Below, piece after piece: positions 20,438 through 31,541 of a stretch of DNA of 64,000 bases. Source of the stretch: Primorskyibacter sedentarius (GTDB taxonomy: Bacteria > Pseudomonadota > Alphaproteobacteria > Rhodobacterales > Rhodobacteraceae); assembly GCF_004342065.1 (NCBI RefSeq), contig NZ_SLZU01000002.1, positions 248,001 through 312,000 of the forward strand. The letters run 5' to 3'. How positions within the stretch are numbered: the stretch's first letter is position 1; every line of letters begins with the position of its first letter. The notes below the pieces were generated by a model. It did no database searches, was not told where the DNA came from, and was given only the letters and a program-made list of their open reading frames with translations. Both the position numbers and the translations under genes were made by a program.

Positions 20438-21982
20438 ATGATGAGTATTAGTAGACGCGGACTGCTCAAGACCGGTGCAGCTGCGGGTGTGCTGGCGGCA
20501 ACCGGCCTGCCCCTTCGGGCGGAACCCAAACGCGGCGGCATGCTGCGCCTTGGTATCGCGGGCGCGAATACGTCCGATTCCTGGGACGGCCGTACCCATT
20601 CAGACAGCTACATGATCATGACCGCTCATGGCGCGGTATTCGACTGCCTGACAGAGGTGTCCGCGAGCGGCGAGCTTGTCGGCGAGCTGGCCGAAAGCTG
20701 GGAAGCCTCGGCAGATGCGAAGACCTGGACGTTCAAGCTGCGTCAGGGTGTGACATTCCACAACGGCAAGGCCTTCGGCGCGGATGACGTCATCGCCTCG
20801 CTGAACATGCACACGGCCGAAGGGGCGAAATCCGCCGCCAAGCCGCTTGTTTCCGCGATCACAGAGATCAAGAAGGTCAACGATCACGAGATCGTCTTCA
20901 CCCTCGCCGCCGGAAACGCAGACTTCCCGTTCCTGATGTCGGATTACCACCTGCTGATGTTCCCGGCGGGCCAGATCGACGAGGCCATCGCAAACGGCAT
21001 CGGCACCGGTCTTTACAAGGTCGAATCCTTCGATCCCGGTGTGCGCACGCTGCTTAGCCGCGTCGACGGGCATTACAAGGATGGCAAGGCCGGCTGGTTC
21101 GATCAGATCGAGGTGATCGCGATCAACGATTCCTCGGCCCGCATGAACGCGCTGATGACCGGACAGGTCGACGCCGTGAACCGCGTCGATTTCAAGACCG
21201 AGGCGTTGCTGAAGGCCAACCCGAACGTCGAAATCCTTGAAGTGACGGGCAACCAGCACTTTACCTTCCCGATGCTGACCAAGCTGGATCCGTTCAGCGA
21301 TCTTAAGGTCCGTCAGGCGCTCAAGCACGCGATCAACCGGCAAGAGATGGTCGACAAGATCCTGCTTGGCCACGGTGCGGTTGGCAACGACCACCCGATC
21401 GGCCCTGCCAACCAGTATTTCGCCTCTGATTTGCCGCAGAACGATTATGACCCGGACAAGGCCAAGGCTCTGCTGGCCGAAGCGGGGCTGGACGGTCTCA
21501 GCGTCGATCTGTCTGCATCTGATGGCGCCTTCCAAGGGGCCGTGGACGCGGCGCAGCTGTATCAGGCATCGGCCAAGGCCGCTGGCATCAACATCAACGT
21601 CGTTCAGGAGCCTGCGGATGGGTACTGGTCGAATGTCTGGCTGAAGAAGCCGTGGTGTGCCTGCTACTGGTCCGGCCGTGCGACCGAGGATTGGATGTTC
21701 TCCTCTGCCTATGAGAAGGGCGTGCCGTGGAATGACACAGGCTGGGAGAATGACCGCTTCCAGGAGCTTCTGCTCATGGCACGTGCCGAGCTTGACAGTT
21801 CCAAGCGCAAGGAGATGTACACGGAGATGCAGATGCTGTGTTCCTCCGAAGGCGGCACCGTGGTTCCGATGTACGCCAACTATGTTGACGCACATTCGAC
21901 CAAACTGGCGAATTCCGGCACCATCGGGAATGTTTTCCAGATGGACGGCAGCCGCATGATGGAACGCTGGTGGATGGCGTAA
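20438..21982 (+). CDS. Family-5 extracellular substrate-binding protein (peptide ABC importer)
   Basis: Periplasmic receptor of the importer, 514 residues. The N-terminus carries a twin-arginine type signal (SRRGLLKTG then a hydrophobic run ending near LPLRA), so export in folded form through Tat is likely. SBP_bac_5 features include LAESWEASADAKTWTFKLRQGVTFHNGK and VRQALKHAINRQEMV. Either ATG 20438 or 20441 could start; GGGAG lies about 10 nt upstream. A strong terminator follows. Ligand unknown: peptides, amines and opines are all possible. Confidence 0.9.
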   Translation: MMSISRRGLLKTGAAAGVLAATGLPLRAEPKRGGMLRLGIAGANTSDSWDGRTHSDSYMIMTAHGAVFDCLTEVSASGELVGELAESWEASADAKTWTFKLRQGVTFHNGKAFGADDVIASLNMHTAEGAKSAAKPLVSAITEIKKVNDHEIVFTLAAGNADFPFLMSDYHLLMFPAGQIDEAIANGIGTGLYKVESFDPGVRTLLSRVDGHYKDGKAGWFDQIEVIAINDSSARMNALMTGQVDAVNRVDFKTEALLKANPNVEILEVTGNQHFTFPMLTKLDPFSDLKVRQALKHAINRQEMVDKILLGHGAVGNDHPIGPANQYFASDLPQNDYDPDKAKALLAEAGLDGLSVDLSASDGAFQGAVDAAQLYQASAKAAGININVVQEPADGYWSNVWLKKPWCACYWSGRATEDWMFSSAYEKGVPWNDTGWENDRFQELLLMARAELDSSKRKEMYTEMQMLCSSEGGTVVPMYANYVDAHSTKLANSGTIGNVFQMDGSRMMERWWMA

Positions 21983-22003
21983 GCCACACTGCTTCCACAA
22001 AAG

Positions 22004-22031
22004 AAAAGCCCCGCATCACGCGGGGCTTTTT
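22004..22031. terminator. Bidirectional Rho-independent terminator
   Basis: AAAAGCCCCGC, ATCAC loop, GCGGGGCTTTTT: perfect GC stem with T-runs on both strands. It ends the ABC operon (+) and serves hslU (-). Confidence 0.9.
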
Positions 22032-22078
22032 GCTGTCTCGGGGTAGGTATCTGGCGCCCAACCCCTGCCGACATGCTG

Positions 22079-23386
22079 TCAGAGAACGTAGCGGCTCAGA
22101 TCGGTGGAACGTGTCAGCTCGCCCAGATGTTTCTCGACGAAATCGGCATCAACCGTGACGCTGAGGCCGGACTTGTCCGGCGCCTCAAAGGAAAGTTCCT
22201 CGAACACCCGTTCCATCACCGTGTAAAGCCGCCGGGCGCCGATATTCTCGATCGTCTGGTTGACCTCGGCCGCGATCTTGGCCAGCGCGGAAATCCCTTC
22301 GTCCGTGAAATCGACGCTGACCTCCTCTGTGGCCATCAGGGCGGTGTACTGGCGTGTCAGGGCGTTGTCGGTCTCGGTCAGGATCCGGACGAAATCAGCC
22401 TCGGTCAGGGCGCGCAGGTTGACCCGGATCGGCAGGCGCCCCTGAAGTTCCGGCAGAAGATCCGAAGGCTTGGCGATGTGAAACGCGCCGGAGGCGATGA
22501 ACAGGATATGGTCGGTCTTGACCGACCCGTGTTTTGTGCTGACCGTCGTGCCCTCTATCAGCGGCAGAAGATCGCGCTGCACCCCTTCGCGGCTGACATC
22601 GCCACCACGGGCGTCACTGCGGGCGCAAACCTTGTCAATCTCGTCAAGGAAAACGATGCCGTTCTGTTCAACGGCTTCCAACGCTGCGGTCTTGACCGTT
22701 TCATCGTCCAAGAGCTTGTCAGCCTCTTCGGATATGAGCGCCTCATAACTTTGGGCAACAGTCAGGCGTTTACGCGTCGTCCGGCCCTGGAAGGCTTTTC
22801 CAAACAGGTCGCCAAGGTTCATCATGCCCATATTGCCGCCGGGCTGACCGGGAATGTCCAGCATCGGCATCGGGTTGGAAGTATCGAGCAGGTCCAGCTC
22901 GATCTCGGTGCCGTCCAACTCGCCCGAGATCAGCTTCTTGCGGAACATGTCCCGCGTGCCTTCGCGGGCATCTTCACCGGCAATGGCGGTGATAACGCGC
23001 TCTTCGGCGGCATGGTGGGCGGCTGCCTTGACGTCCTCGCGCATGTTTTCACGCGTCATGGCGATAGAGGCATCCACAAGATCCCGGATGATCTGTTCCA
23101 CGTCGCGCCCGACATAGCCCACTTCGGTAAATTTCGTGGCCTCCACCTTGATGAACGGCGCACGCGCAAGCTTTGCAAGGCGGCGGCTGATCTCTGTCTT
23201 GCCCACACCGGTCGGGCCGATCATCAGGATGTTCTTGGGATAAACCTCGTCGCGCAGATCGTCAGACAGTTGCTTGCGCCGCCACCGATTGCGCAGGGCC
23301 ACGGCCACGGCGCGCTTCGCATCGTTCTGACCGATGATGAACCGGTCAAGCTCGGAGACGATTTCGCGAGGGGTCAGGTCAGTCAT
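22079..23386 (-). CDS. hslU: HslU, ATPase subunit of HslUV protease
   Basis: Clp/Hsp100-family AAA+ unfoldase that feeds substrates to HslV. 435 residues. N-terminal [17 protein letters not shown], Walker [10 protein letters not shown], the pore loop GYVGRDVE, Walker [12 protein letters not shown] and sensor-2 [11 protein letters not shown] are all present. The C-terminus ends LSRYVL, the tail that docks into HslV. It lies 65 bp after hslV on the same strand. Confidence 0.97.
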   Translation of the reverse strand: MTDLTPREIVSELDRFIIGQNDAKRAVAVALRNRWRRKQLSDDLRDEVYPKNILMIGPTGVGKTEISRRLAKLARAPFIKVEATKFTEVGYVGRDVEQIIRDLVDASIAMTRENMREDVKAAAHHAAEERVITAIAGEDAREGTRDMFRKKLISGELDGTEIELDLLDTSNPMPMLDIPGQPGGNMGMMNLGDLFGKAFQGRTTRKRLTVAQSYEALISEEADKLLDDETVKTAALEAVEQNGIVFLDEIDKVCARSDARGGDVSREGVQRDLLPLIEGTTVSTKHGSVKTDHILFIASGAFHIAKPSDLLPELQGRLPIRVNLRALTEADFVRILTETDNALTRQYTALMATEEVSVDFTDEGISALAKIAAEVNQTIENIGARRLYTVMERVFEELSFEAPDKSGLSVTVDADFVEKHLGELTRSTDLSRYVL

Positions 23387-23451
23387 TGCGGTTCCTTTTG
23401 AAACAGGCAGGCCGGGTTGGATTTCGTGGGACAGGTGGCGGGACGTCGGCG

Positions 23452-24018
23452 TTATGCGTCCTGGCCACTGATGCTTTCGACCGTGAGGTTCCCGTTGGTA
23501 TAGACGCAGATATCAGCCGCAATCGCCATGGCGCGGCGGGCGATACTTTCGGCGTCGAGTTCGGATTCCATCATGGCGCGCCCGGCGGCAAGCGCGTAGT
23601 TCCCGCCCGACCCGATCGCGGTCACGTCATGTTCGGGTTCAAGCACGTCGCCTGCACCGGTGATGACATAAAGCTCTGTCCCGTCGGTCACGATCAGCAT
23701 CGCTTCGAGCTTCTGGAGGTATTTGTCAGTCCGCCAATCCTTGGCGAGTTCGACGCTGGCTCGCTGCAACTGGCCCGGCGTTGCTTCCAGCTTGGTTTCC
23801 AGACGCTCCAGCAGGGTGAAGGCGTCGGCGGTGGATCCGGCAAAGCCCGCGACAATATCGTACCCGCCCGGCGAAATGCGCCGCACCTTGCGGGCAGTGC
23901 CCTTGATCACGGTTTGGCCAAGGCTGACCTGCCCGTCGCCTGCAATCACGACCCGGCCGCCCTTGCGGACGCCGATGATTGTCGTTCCGTGCCAACCGGG
24001 AAAGTCGTTCTCTGCCAT
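23452..24018 (-). CDS. hslV: HslV, peptidase subunit of HslUV protease
   Basis: Proteasome-related N-terminal threonine peptidase. 188 residues with an 11-residue propeptide: Thr12 in [10 protein letters not shown] becomes the catalytic N-terminus. Other landmarks are [10 protein letters not shown]-like [14 protein letters not shown] and [16 protein letters not shown] at 24018 follows a GGAGG-type site. Forms an operon with hslU. Confidence 0.97.
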   Translation of the reverse strand: MAENDFPGWHGTTIIGVRKGGRVVIAGDGQVSLGQTVIKGTARKVRRISPGGYDIVAGFAGSTADAFTLLERLETKLEATPGQLQRASVELAKDWRTDKYLQKLEAMLIVTDGTELYVITGAGDVLEPEHDVTAIGSGGNYALAAGRAMMESELDAESIARRAMAIAADICVYTNGNLTVESISGQDA

Positions 24019-24110
24019 GTCGGGCCTCCGTTCCTTCTCCGGGGTATATGGCGGGCAAGGCGGCGTGGTGCAAGGGTGGCCGCATCAACGCAACGCGGCG
24101 CGCCAAGAAA

Positions 24111-24133
24111 AAGGGCACCGCGAGGGTGCCCTT
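24111..24133 (-). terminator. trxA terminator (minus strand)
   Basis: AAGGGCACC (24111-24119), 5-nt loop, GGTGCCCTT (24125-24133); on the minus strand the stem is followed by TTTTTC. It closes the long operon that ends with trxA. Confidence 0.8.
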
Positions 24134-24159
24134 GATCGTTCAGTTTCTGAAGTAGCCGA

Positions 24160-24480
24160 TCAGATCGACTCTTTGATCCAGCTTTCCAGCGCGGCCTTGG
24201 GTGCAGCGCCAGCGCGGTTGGAGATGACCTGCCCGTCCTTGAAGATGAACAGGGCGGGGATGCCGCGCACGCCCATTGCAGCAGCTGCATTGGGGTTGGA
24301 ATCGACATCGACCTTGGCGATCTTGACCTGGCCGTCCATCTCTGTCGCCAGCTCTTCCAAAGCCGGACCGATCTGTTTGCAAGGACCGCACCATTCGGCC
24401 CAGAAATCCACGACAACGGGGATTTCGGAATTTTTCACTTCGGCGTCGAACGTGTCGTCGGTCACTGCCACGGTTGCCAT
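24160..24480 (-). CDS. trxA: Thioredoxin
   Basis: Small thiol-disulfide reductant of 106 residues with the active site WCGPC (C31, C34), the buried Asp (VVVDFWAEW) and the cis-Pro loop RGIPALFIF. Start ATG at 24480 ([11 protein letters not shown]) follows AGGAGA; the longer upstream frame is not needed. It is the last gene of the PAS-tsaE-amgK-murU-addB-addA-trxA cluster, 71 bp after addA. It is often found next to addA in alphaproteobacteria. Confidence 0.96.
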   Translation of the reverse strand: MATVAVTDDTFDAEVKNSEIPVVVDFWAEWCGPCKQIGPALEELATEMDGQVKIAKVDVDSNPNAAAAMGVRGIPALFIFKDGQVISNRAGAAPKAALESWIKESI

Positions 24481-24551
24481 TGAATGTCTCCTAGGGGGAT
24501 TCGAGGGGGTTCTGTCTTGGGGGAGAAACCTAGGTAGCCCGGCGCATGGCG

Positions 24552-27500
24552 TCAAGATGTGGCGGTCATACGCAGCGCCATACTCACCATATCGTTAGGT
24601 AGGGGCATATACCGTGCGGTCTGGGTCCAGAGAATTCCAGTCTCGATTTCGCGATCAGGATAGATCTGCGCAAGTGCGGCCGCATAAGCCCCCATCTGCC
24701 GCAAAAGCCCGTCCGGGCAAAGCGCGGGGCCGTCGGGCACCGTCCGGTTCGATTTGAAATCCACGGCCGTTACCTTGGTGGGCGTCACGATAAGGCGATC
24801 AATGATGCCGTGGATCCGCCGCCCCCCCAGTTCCGTGAGCGACGCGCTGACAGGCACCTCGGCAAGGCTGCCTGCGGCGAAGAAATGCCTCAGCTCCGGC
24901 GTCTCAAGGACGTGCAGCGCCTGTTCGACCAGCTGATCACGGGCAGTAACCGGAAGATCGCCCCCCATCCGCGTCAGCAAAAGGTCCGCTCGTGCCGCGC
25001 GCAGATCCGGGGCCACGGGCGGCAGATGTTCCAGCAACAGGTGAAGCGCGGTGCCCATTGCCTTCGCGGTGTCTTCGTCCAGCCCGGCATCCCCCGGCAT
25101 CGCCTTTGCGCCGCCCAGATCCGAAGGCTTCAACGTTTCGACAAGGGCAGGGGCGTCCGGGGCGGGGTGCCGCATGAAGGCCGGCAACTCTGGCGAGGTG
25201 ACAGCGGGGTGCGCCTTTTTGGGCCGCGGCGGGCTGTCCCAGTCACCCGTCTGGAGGCGAAGCCCCGGCCCCGACCCGTGCTCGCCAAAGTCGAATCCGT
25301 GTTCGGCTGCGCCGACCCGCACCATACCGGCCCGGACCCTGTCGTGCCAGGCCTCCCCATCCTTGCCCAGCTCTCCGGCGGCTGCGACGATCAGCCATTG
25401 CTCTGCGCGGGTCATCGCCACGTAAAGCAACCGGTCGCGTTCGTTGCGCTGTGCCGCGCGTTCCGCCTCTTGAGCCTCGGTCTGAAGGGGGGGGCTTTGC
25501 GTGGCGCCCGATGGCCAGATGACCGTATCACCGCATTGCATCAGGCCGCGGGTCGAACGTTCGATACGTTGGGCGCAATCGGGCAGGATGACGATGGGTG
25601 CCTCCAGACCTTTCGCGCCATGGACGGTCATCACTCGGATCCTGTCGCCCGCGCTGTCAGCCTGCCGCTTGATCTCGAAATCGTCGGTCTGCATCCATTC
25701 CAGAAAGCCCGTCAGGCTGGGGATGTCCGATTGCTCGTAGCCAAGCGCTTGCGACAGAAGCGCGTTGATCCCGTCTTCGGCCTCTTCGCCCAGCCGGGAC
25801 AGCAGCTTTCGCCGGCCGTCGTGACGGGTCAGGATGCGTTCGATCAGGTCGTAGGGCCGCAGGAAATCGGTCTTGCCCATCAGGTCGTTCAGCACGGCCC
25901 AGACGTCTGGAAACTCGTCGCGGCGGCGGCGCAGTGCTGTCCAGAGGAACGGGCTGTCACGGCGATGGGCAAGGTCAAAGACCTGTTGTTCGGACCAGCC
26001 GAATAGGGGAGATTTCAGCGCCTCCGCCAGCGACAGGCTGTCCTCGGGCGTCGCCAGAACTTTCAGCACGGCGGCGAGGTCTCGCACCGCCAGTTCCGCA
26101 CCGACCTTCAGCCGGTCGGCCCCTGCGATGGGCAGCCCGGCGGCCTTGCAGGCGCGAATGATCTCATGAAACAGCGGCCCGCGGCGCTGGACGAGGATCA
26201 GGAAATCCCCGGCATGGATCTGGCGCGGCACGTAATGCCCGGTATGGCCAACCTCACTGCCGATCGCTTTCCCCAGCTGGTCGCGAATGAAATCAGCGAT
26301 CCGCGCGGCCAATGTCACCGTGTGGTGGCGCGTTCCGGGCCGGTCAAGCGGGTCGTACCACGGCGTGTCGTCCTTTTCGGTGCTGCGCTCGACAACGGGC
26401 CAAAGATCGACGCGGCCGGGCATCTTTTCCTTGAAGGCGCGGTGTGTCTCTGCGCTGCCAAAGCCGGCGTCGTCACGTCCGGCAAAGGTTTCATCCACCA
26501 GCCGCAGCACGGGCGAGGCCGACCGGAACGAGAATTGCAGCGTCAGGTCCTGCAGAGGCGTCGCAGAGGCCGCGAGCCTTGTCGCGAATTCATCGCGCAT
26601 CCGGTCGAATTCCCGCGGGTCGGCGCCCTGAAAGGAATAGATCGACTGTTTCTTGTCCCCCACGACAAAAACCGTGCGCACATGGTCCGACCGGGCCGTT
26701 TCGCCCGCGGTGAATTCCTGCGCCAGCCGTTCGATGATCTGCCACTGCACGGGACTGGTATCCTGCGCCTCATCGACAAGGATGTGATCAATCCCGCCAT
26801 CCAGCTTATACAGCACCCACGCCGCGACCTTGGGGTCATTCAGCAATGCGCGCGCCTTGAAGATCAGGTCGTCGAAATCAAGCCACCCCCGGCGCTGCTT
26901 GGCGGCATCGTAGCGGGGCAGGAACTGCACGGCGAACCGGTGCAGCGCGCTGGTCTTTTCAGCAGCCAACAGCCCGAGCCGCTCGGTCCGCGCGCTCTCG
27001 ACCCGGTGCATCAGATCTTCGAGCCGTGGCATCAGATGCGGGATGGCTTTTTGCAGGCCCTTGGTGGGAAAGCTCCCGATCTTGGCCGAGAAGGGTTCGG
27101 CGGCCTTGGCGCCGGTCAGGAAAACGGTTTCCAGCACCGGCAGCGCGTCTATATCCAGCTGCCCTATCCCGCCAAGCGGCCCGCTGGCCCGGATATCCAT
27201 GGCGCTGCTGGCCTTGAGCGCGGGCACAAGCTCTGCCAGCAGCTCTGCCTCGCCGCCCAGAAAGACCTTGCGGACAATGCTGTCGCGGGTCACGTCCGGC
27301 GCAAGCCCGTAAAGCGATTTGATCTCCGCCTCCGTCAGGGGATCGGCCAGCACGGTCCGGTGCTGCACGATGTTCTGGGTCAGCCCGTCAAGATCATCGT
27401 CGCTGGAAAAATGCCAGGCCACAGCAGTGACTTCCTTAGGATGGGAGACCGACAGCTCATCGACCACTTCAGCCTGAAGCAACGTCGCGGCGCGGCCCTC

Positions 27501-27941
27501 CATCTCCTTGAATTGCGGGCTGATGCCGGCCTCCAGCGGGAAACGCCGCAAAAGCGCCGCGCAGAAAGAGTGGATCGTCTGGATCCGCAACCCGCCCGGC
27601 GTTTCAATCGCGCGGGCAAAGAGCGTGCGCGCCTGTTGCAGGTAGCTCTCGCCCAGCGTGGCCTCGACACCCAGCTGGTCCAGTTCGTTGCTAAGTGCGG
27701 CATCGTCAAGCATGGCCCATTCGCCAAGCCGCTTGAAAAGGCGGTTTTGCATCTCGCTGGCGGCGGCCTTGGTATAGGTCAGGCAAAGGATGTGCGATGG
27801 GTCGACCTTGTTGAGCAGCAGCCGCGCAACGCGGTCGGTCAGAACCCGCGTCTTGCCAGAGCCCGCATTGGCCGAAAGCCACGTGGACTTGGCCGGGTGC
27901 GCTGCGCGAACCTGCGCCTCGGTCGCGTCATCCCGGATCAT
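24552..27941 (-). CDS. addA: AddA, helicase-nuclease subunit of the AddAB recombination complex
   Basis: UvrD-like 3'-5' helicase with a C-terminal nuclease, functional equivalent of RecB; it processes double-strand breaks for RecA. Start ATG at 27941 gives 1129 residues and overlaps the addB stop (ATGA). Walker A is [14 protein letters not shown] near residue 25; [13 protein letters not shown] is the Walker B/DEAD-like motif; [12 protein letters not shown] is motif VI. The nuclease motif [10 protein letters not shown] is near the C-terminus. Confidence 0.94.
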   Translation of the reverse strand: MIRDDATEAQVRAAHPAKSTWLSANAGSGKTRVLTDRVARLLLNKVDPSHILCLTYTKAAASEMQNRLFKRLGEWAMLDDAALSNELDQLGVEATLGESYLQQARTLFARAIETPGGLRIQTIHSFCAALLRRFPLEAGISPQFKEMEGRAATLLQAEVVDELSVSHPKEVTAVAWHFSSDDDLDGLTQNIVQHRTVLADPLTEAEIKSLYGLAPDVTRDSIVRKVFLGGEAELLAELVPALKASSAMDIRASGPLGGIGQLDIDALPVLETVFLTGAKAAEPFSAKIGSFPTKGLQKAIPHLMPRLEDLMHRVESARTERLGLLAAEKTSALHRFAVQFLPRYDAAKQRRGWLDFDDLIFKARALLNDPKVAAWVLYKLDGGIDHILVDEAQDTSPVQWQIIERLAQEFTAGETARSDHVRTVFVVGDKKQSIYSFQGADPREFDRMRDEFATRLAASATPLQDLTLQFSFRSASPVLRLVDETFAGRDDAGFGSAETHRAFKEKMPGRVDLWPVVERSTEKDDTPWYDPLDRPGTRHHTVTLAARIADFIRDQLGKAIGSEVGHTGHYVPRQIHAGDFLILVQRRGPLFHEIIRACKAAGLPIAGADRLKVGAELAVRDLAAVLKVLATPEDSLSLAEALKSPLFGWSEQQVFDLAHRRDSPFLWTALRRRRDEFPDVWAVLNDLMGKTDFLRPYDLIERILTRHDGRRKLLSRLGEEAEDGINALLSQALGYEQSDIPSLTGFLEWMQTDDFEIKRQADSAGDRIRVMTVHGAKGLEAPIVILPDCAQRIERSTRGLMQCGDTVIWPSGATQSPPLQTEAQEAERAAQRNERDRLLYVAMTRAEQWLIVAAAGELGKDGEAWHDRVRAGMVRVGAAEHGFDFGEHGSGPGLRLQTGDWDSPPRPKKAHPAVTSPELPAFMRHPAPDAPALVETLKPSDLGGAKAMPGDAGLDEDTAKAMGTALHLLLEHLPPVAPDLRAARADLLLTRMGGDLPVTARDQLVEQALHVLETPELRHFFAAGSLAEVPVSASLTELGGRRIHGIIDRLIVTPTKVTAVDFKSNRTVPDGPALCPDGLLRQMGAYAAALAQIYPDREIETGILWTQTARYMPLPNDMVSMALRMTATS

Positions 27942-30868
27942 TCCAGCATCTCCCTGACGGCTTCGTCGGCGACGTCCCATTCGCCAAAACGGCTAAGCTG
28001 ATCGTAGTCCGAGCCCAGCCTGTCCTCGCGCATGGCGCGGCGCGCGGTAAAGCCCTGATCCTCGGTCAGGTAGGCGGCGATCAGGGCGGTGAAGTCCTCC
28101 CACACCTTTGCGGGCGGTTCCTTGTCAAGCGGCGCGGCCACCTCGCGCGGCGGTGCGGTCAGCCCGATGAAAAGCGCCTGGGCCACCTCTGCCGGGGCAA
28201 GGTCGGCAAAGGCGCCCTGTTCCGCCATTGCTGCCTCCAGCAGTAGCTGCTTGTCGAACTTGGCCTGTTCCGAGGGGCTGGGCGGCGTCCCGGTCTTGTA
28301 GTCGAAAATATGCAGCCGGCCTTCGCCATCACGGTCGATCCGGTCGGCTTTGGCGGTCAGGGCGAACCCCAGCGCAGGGATTTCGGCAACGCCGCGGCGC
28401 TCTTGCGCGACAGGCTTGGCGACCTGCTGTCGCTGCGCCTCATTCGCCACGAAGCCATGCGCGGCGCGGTCCAGCCGCGCCTGCCAGATCCGTCGGGTGG
28501 ACGGCCATGGCACATCCTGTTCCAGCGTTTCCTTCGCGATTGTGGACAGGTGCCGTGGCGACAGGAGCGCGTTGTCCTCGGTGGCATCGCGCACGAACCG
28601 CTCCACCACGCTGTGCAGCAGGATCCCGCGCAACAGTGCGTCGGGTGCGCGTTGCAGCGGGTCCAGCGGGCGCAGGCGCAAGACATGGCGTGCGTAGATC
28701 GCGTAAGGGTCGCGGATCAGCCGCTTGATCTCTGTCACCGACAGCTTCCTTGGCCGGGAAAGAACTGGCGGGCAGGGCGATGGACGCGGCGCAGGGGCGA
28801 CGGTTTCGGTTGCTTCCAGGGCGCGGGCATGGGCCAGCCAGGTCTCACCACGCGCCTTCATCTGGCGCAATGCCTCGTCACCATTTCGGCCATGCAGGCC
28901 GTTCATCAGGTTTGTCAGGCGGTTGAGCCAGCGCGCCGCGACAGTCTCCGCGTCATCGGACCTCAGCGACCGGGTCAGCCAGACCTCTGGCGCGGCGGCG
29001 GCTTGCTGGAAATCATGCGCCGCAAGCCCGATACGGCGTTCGGGCAGCAGCAGCCCGGCGTCGTGGCGCATTTTCCGGTTAAGCCACGGGTCCGCGCCGG
29101 GAAGCTCCGGCCAGCTGCCTTCGTTCAACCCGCCAAGGATCAGCAGATCTGCCCCCTGAACACGGGCCTCCAACGTGCCCCAGATCAGGATATGCGGATG
29201 TGGTGCATCGCGGTCGCGCAAAGGTTCGGCCGAGACCAGGATGCCAGATACAAGCGCATCGTAATCCGCAGCATCGACTTCTCCGCCATGGGCGGCTTCG
29301 TTGGCGAGCTCCTGCATGGTCTTGAGCGCCCCGCGCCCGGCGGCCTGTTCCCACAGGATGCCGCTGCCCAGCCCGACCGGACCAGCAGCAATTGCTTCGG
29401 CCCGCGCCATGTGGTCTGACGCCCAGTCGGCCAGAGGACGTTTGCCCGGAACCGGATCGGCCATCAGGCAGGCGCCCAGCCAGTCAAGCCATTCCTGCGC
29501 CTCGAATTTTTCGGCCCATTCCTGCAACGCCGCGACAGTCGGGAAGGGGATGCCGTGGCGACGAATGTAAAGCTCCAGCTCGCGCGTCAGGATCAGGTGC
29601 CGGTTGCGGTCTTGCCCGGAATGCGTCAGCGGATGCTTGAGAAGCGTCAGCAGCATTTCGGCCGTACAGGTCCGCTGAAAAAGGTCGACCACGTGCCGCA
29701 GGAACCGGCCCGGCGGGGTCAGTTGCAACGGCGTGCCCGCGCTGTCATCGGGAACAATATCCCATCTGTCGAGCGCCGAGGTGACCTGCCGGGTGAGCAT
29801 GCGGTCGGGTGTGATCAGCGCGGCGGTCTGGCCGTCCTCTGCCGCCTGTCGCAGCCGCATCGCGATGGCCAGCGCTTCGTCCCGGCGGGTTGGGGCCTCG
29901 ACCAGCGTGACATCCCCGGTTGCGCCGACCAGATCCGGCAAGGTCGGGCCGTCGGTCAGCCATTGATCCGTGACGGGGGCGGGCCGCAACGCGAGCGACA
30001 GCAACCGGTTGCGATCCGGCGAGGGCGCGGGTGTCTCTGACCAGGGCGGCACTTGCGACGGGCCAAGCTCCAGCTGCTGCATCAGTCGGGCAAAGCGGTA
30101 TTGCGGGTGATCTTCGCTGGTCAACCCGTCGGTAAGCGCGCCCCAGACATGATCGGGCATGTCATAGTCAAACCCGGGCAGGACCACCGCCCCCTGCGGA
30201 AGCTGCGCAACCGCCCGCATCAACAGCGCGGTCGTTCCGCGCGATCCGGTGGACCCGGCGAGGATGATCGGGTGAGAGGGCGGCGACAGCTCCCACTCCC
30301 TGATCAGGCGCAGCGTCGCCCGCCTTTGCCAGGCGGCCATGTCAGGCGGCTCTGCCTCTGCGTCGAAATAGGTCTGGACGATGCTGATGAAGCGCTGTGT
30401 GCGTTCCCAATGCCCGCTGAGATCCGAGACATCCAGCCCGGCGATGGCTTCGGGGGGCACGCCTTCGCCCTGCATTTCATCCATCAGGGTGGCAAGGCTG
30501 TCGGCAAGATCGAACAGGGAGCTGCGCGGCGCTAGGTCGGGTTGCTGGTCCAGCAGGCGCGTGATCAGTTGCGACAGTTCCAGCCTGCGCCTCAGCGATG
30601 GAACAGGCTGCGGCAGATCCGGCATTTGCGTTCCATCCGCGAGCGAGGTGAGCAGGCGGACGCGCGGCAGCAACCTCGGCGGGCCTTCATCAAACAGCGT
30701 GCGGATGCGGCGCGACATGCGGCGGGTGTTCACGATCAGCTCGACCTGCGCCCAGTCCTCTGGGGTGGCGTCTGCCATCCGTTTCGTCAGCCCGTCGATC
30801 AATGCCGCCGGAAAATCCACACCGGGGGCGAGGCCGAACAGGCGCGGCGCGGGCGAGCCATCAAACAT
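27938..30868 (-). CDS. addB: AddB, nuclease subunit of the AddAB recombination complex
   Basis: Second subunit of AddAB, with an inactivated helicase fold and a C-terminal PD-(D/E)XK nuclease (ADRIDRDGEGRLHIFDYKTG). Start ATG at 30868 (MFDGSPAPRLFGLAPGVDF) gives 976 residues and lies inside the murU stop region, an 8-nt overlap. The longer frame upstream is the murU gene in another frame. It is coupled to addA by an ATGA overlap. Matches the alphaproteobacterial double-strand break repair protein AddB type. Confidence 0.92.
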   Translation of the reverse strand: MFDGSPAPRLFGLAPGVDFPAALIDGLTKRMADATPEDWAQVELIVNTRRMSRRIRTLFDEGPPRLLPRVRLLTSLADGTQMPDLPQPVPSLRRRLELSQLITRLLDQQPDLAPRSSLFDLADSLATLMDEMQGEGVPPEAIAGLDVSDLSGHWERTQRFISIVQTYFDAEAEPPDMAAWQRRATLRLIREWELSPPSHPIILAGSTGSRGTTALLMRAVAQLPQGAVVLPGFDYDMPDHVWGALTDGLTSEDHPQYRFARLMQQLELGPSQVPPWSETPAPSPDRNRLLSLALRPAPVTDQWLTDGPTLPDLVGATGDVTLVEAPTRRDEALAIAMRLRQAAEDGQTAALITPDRMLTRQVTSALDRWDIVPDDSAGTPLQLTPPGRFLRHVVDLFQRTCTAEMLLTLLKHPLTHSGQDRNRHLILTRELELYIRRHGIPFPTVAALQEWAEKFEAQEWLDWLGACLMADPVPGKRPLADWASDHMARAEAIAAGPVGLGSGILWEQAAGRGALKTMQELANEAAHGGEVDAADYDALVSGILVSAEPLRDRDAPHPHILIWGTLEARVQGADLLILGGLNEGSWPELPGADPWLNRKMRHDAGLLLPERRIGLAAHDFQQAAAAPEVWLTRSLRSDDAETVAARWLNRLTNLMNGLHGRNGDEALRQMKARGETWLAHARALEATETVAPAPRPSPCPPVLSRPRKLSVTEIKRLIRDPYAIYARHVLRLRPLDPLQRAPDALLRGILLHSVVERFVRDATEDNALLSPRHLSTIAKETLEQDVPWPSTRRIWQARLDRAAHGFVANEAQRQQVAKPVAQERRGVAEIPALGFALTAKADRIDRDGEGRLHIFDYKTGTPPSPSEQAKFDKQLLLEAAMAEQGAFADLAPAEVAQALFIGLTAPPREVAAPLDKEPPAKVWEDFTALIAAYLTEDQGFTARRAMREDRLGSDYDQLSRFGEWDVADEAVREMLE

Positions 30869-31541
30869 GCAGCATGTCCTCGGCCAGCGCGATGCCTTCG
30901 GGGTGGCCGACATCGCACCATTTGCCGTCATATGGCAGACCGTAAAGCCGGCCGCTTTCCGCGATCCGGTTCCACAGCAGATTGAGCGAGAAGGCCCGTT
31001 CGGGAATGTCATGCAGCCCGTCCGTCCGGATGATCTGCACGCCGCTATAAACCAGCCCGGGCCCGCGGGTCAGCTGCCCGTCGGGCGCCAGGGTGAAATC
31101 GCCGCTGCCCTTGTGGCCCACCGCGTTCTGAAGGGGCACGCAGAGCAGTAGCGCGTCCATCTCCTCCGGTCGCCATGCCGCGGCCAAAAGCTCGAACGGG
31201 TTCGGCCCGCGCCAGACAGCATCCGTGTTCGTGGTGAAGACCGGGTTCGACTGCAAAAGCGGCAATGCCTGCCGCAACCCGCCGCCAGTGTCGAGGATTT
31301 CGGGCGTCTCGTCGCTGAGGTGGACGTCAGTGTTTGATAGATGGGCGCGCAAAAGGTCCGGCAGGTAATGCAGGTTGACCACGCGGCGCAGGCCGGGAAG
31401 CGTCTGTGTCAGCTCCAGCGCATGGTCGATCAGGGGGCGCCCCGCGACCTCGATCAGGGGTTTCGGACGGGTGCGGGTCAGCTCCTTCATCCGCGTGCCA
31501 AAGCCTGCGGCAAAGATCATTACGGCTTGCGGGTCGGACAC
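30861..31541 (-). CDS. murU: Nucleotidyltransferase, N-acetylmuramate-1-phosphate uridylyltransferase MurU-like
   Basis: 226-residue nucleotidyltransferase with the motif IFAAGFGTRMKELTRTRPKPL. In Pseudomonas, MurU converts MurNAc-1-phosphate to UDP-MurNAc in the MurNAc recycling route that bypasses de novo synthesis. The assignment rests on fold plus the upstream AmgK-like kinase gene, with which it overlaps by 22 nt. Other sugar-1-phosphate substrates remain possible. Confidence 0.8.
   Translation of the reverse strand: MSDPQAVMIFAAGFGTRMKELTRTRPKPLIEVAGRPLIDHALELTQTLPGLRRVVNLHYLPDLLRAHLSNTDVHLSDETPEILDTGGGLRQALPLLQSNPVFTTNTDAVWRGPNPFELLAAAWRPEEMDALLLCVPLQNAVGHKGSGDFTLAPDGQLTRGPGLVYSGVQIIRTDGLHDIPERAFSLNLLWNRIAESGRLYGLPYDGKWCDVGHPEGIALAEDMLHV

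Noticed and set aside
22073-23401. 442-residue plus-strand frame over hslU
   Set aside because: Mirror frame of hslU; the minus-strand protein matches HslU end to end.
30869-31012. 48-residue N-terminal extension of AddB
   Set aside because: It lies in another frame of murU; MFDGSPAPRLFGLAPGVDF matches the AddB start.
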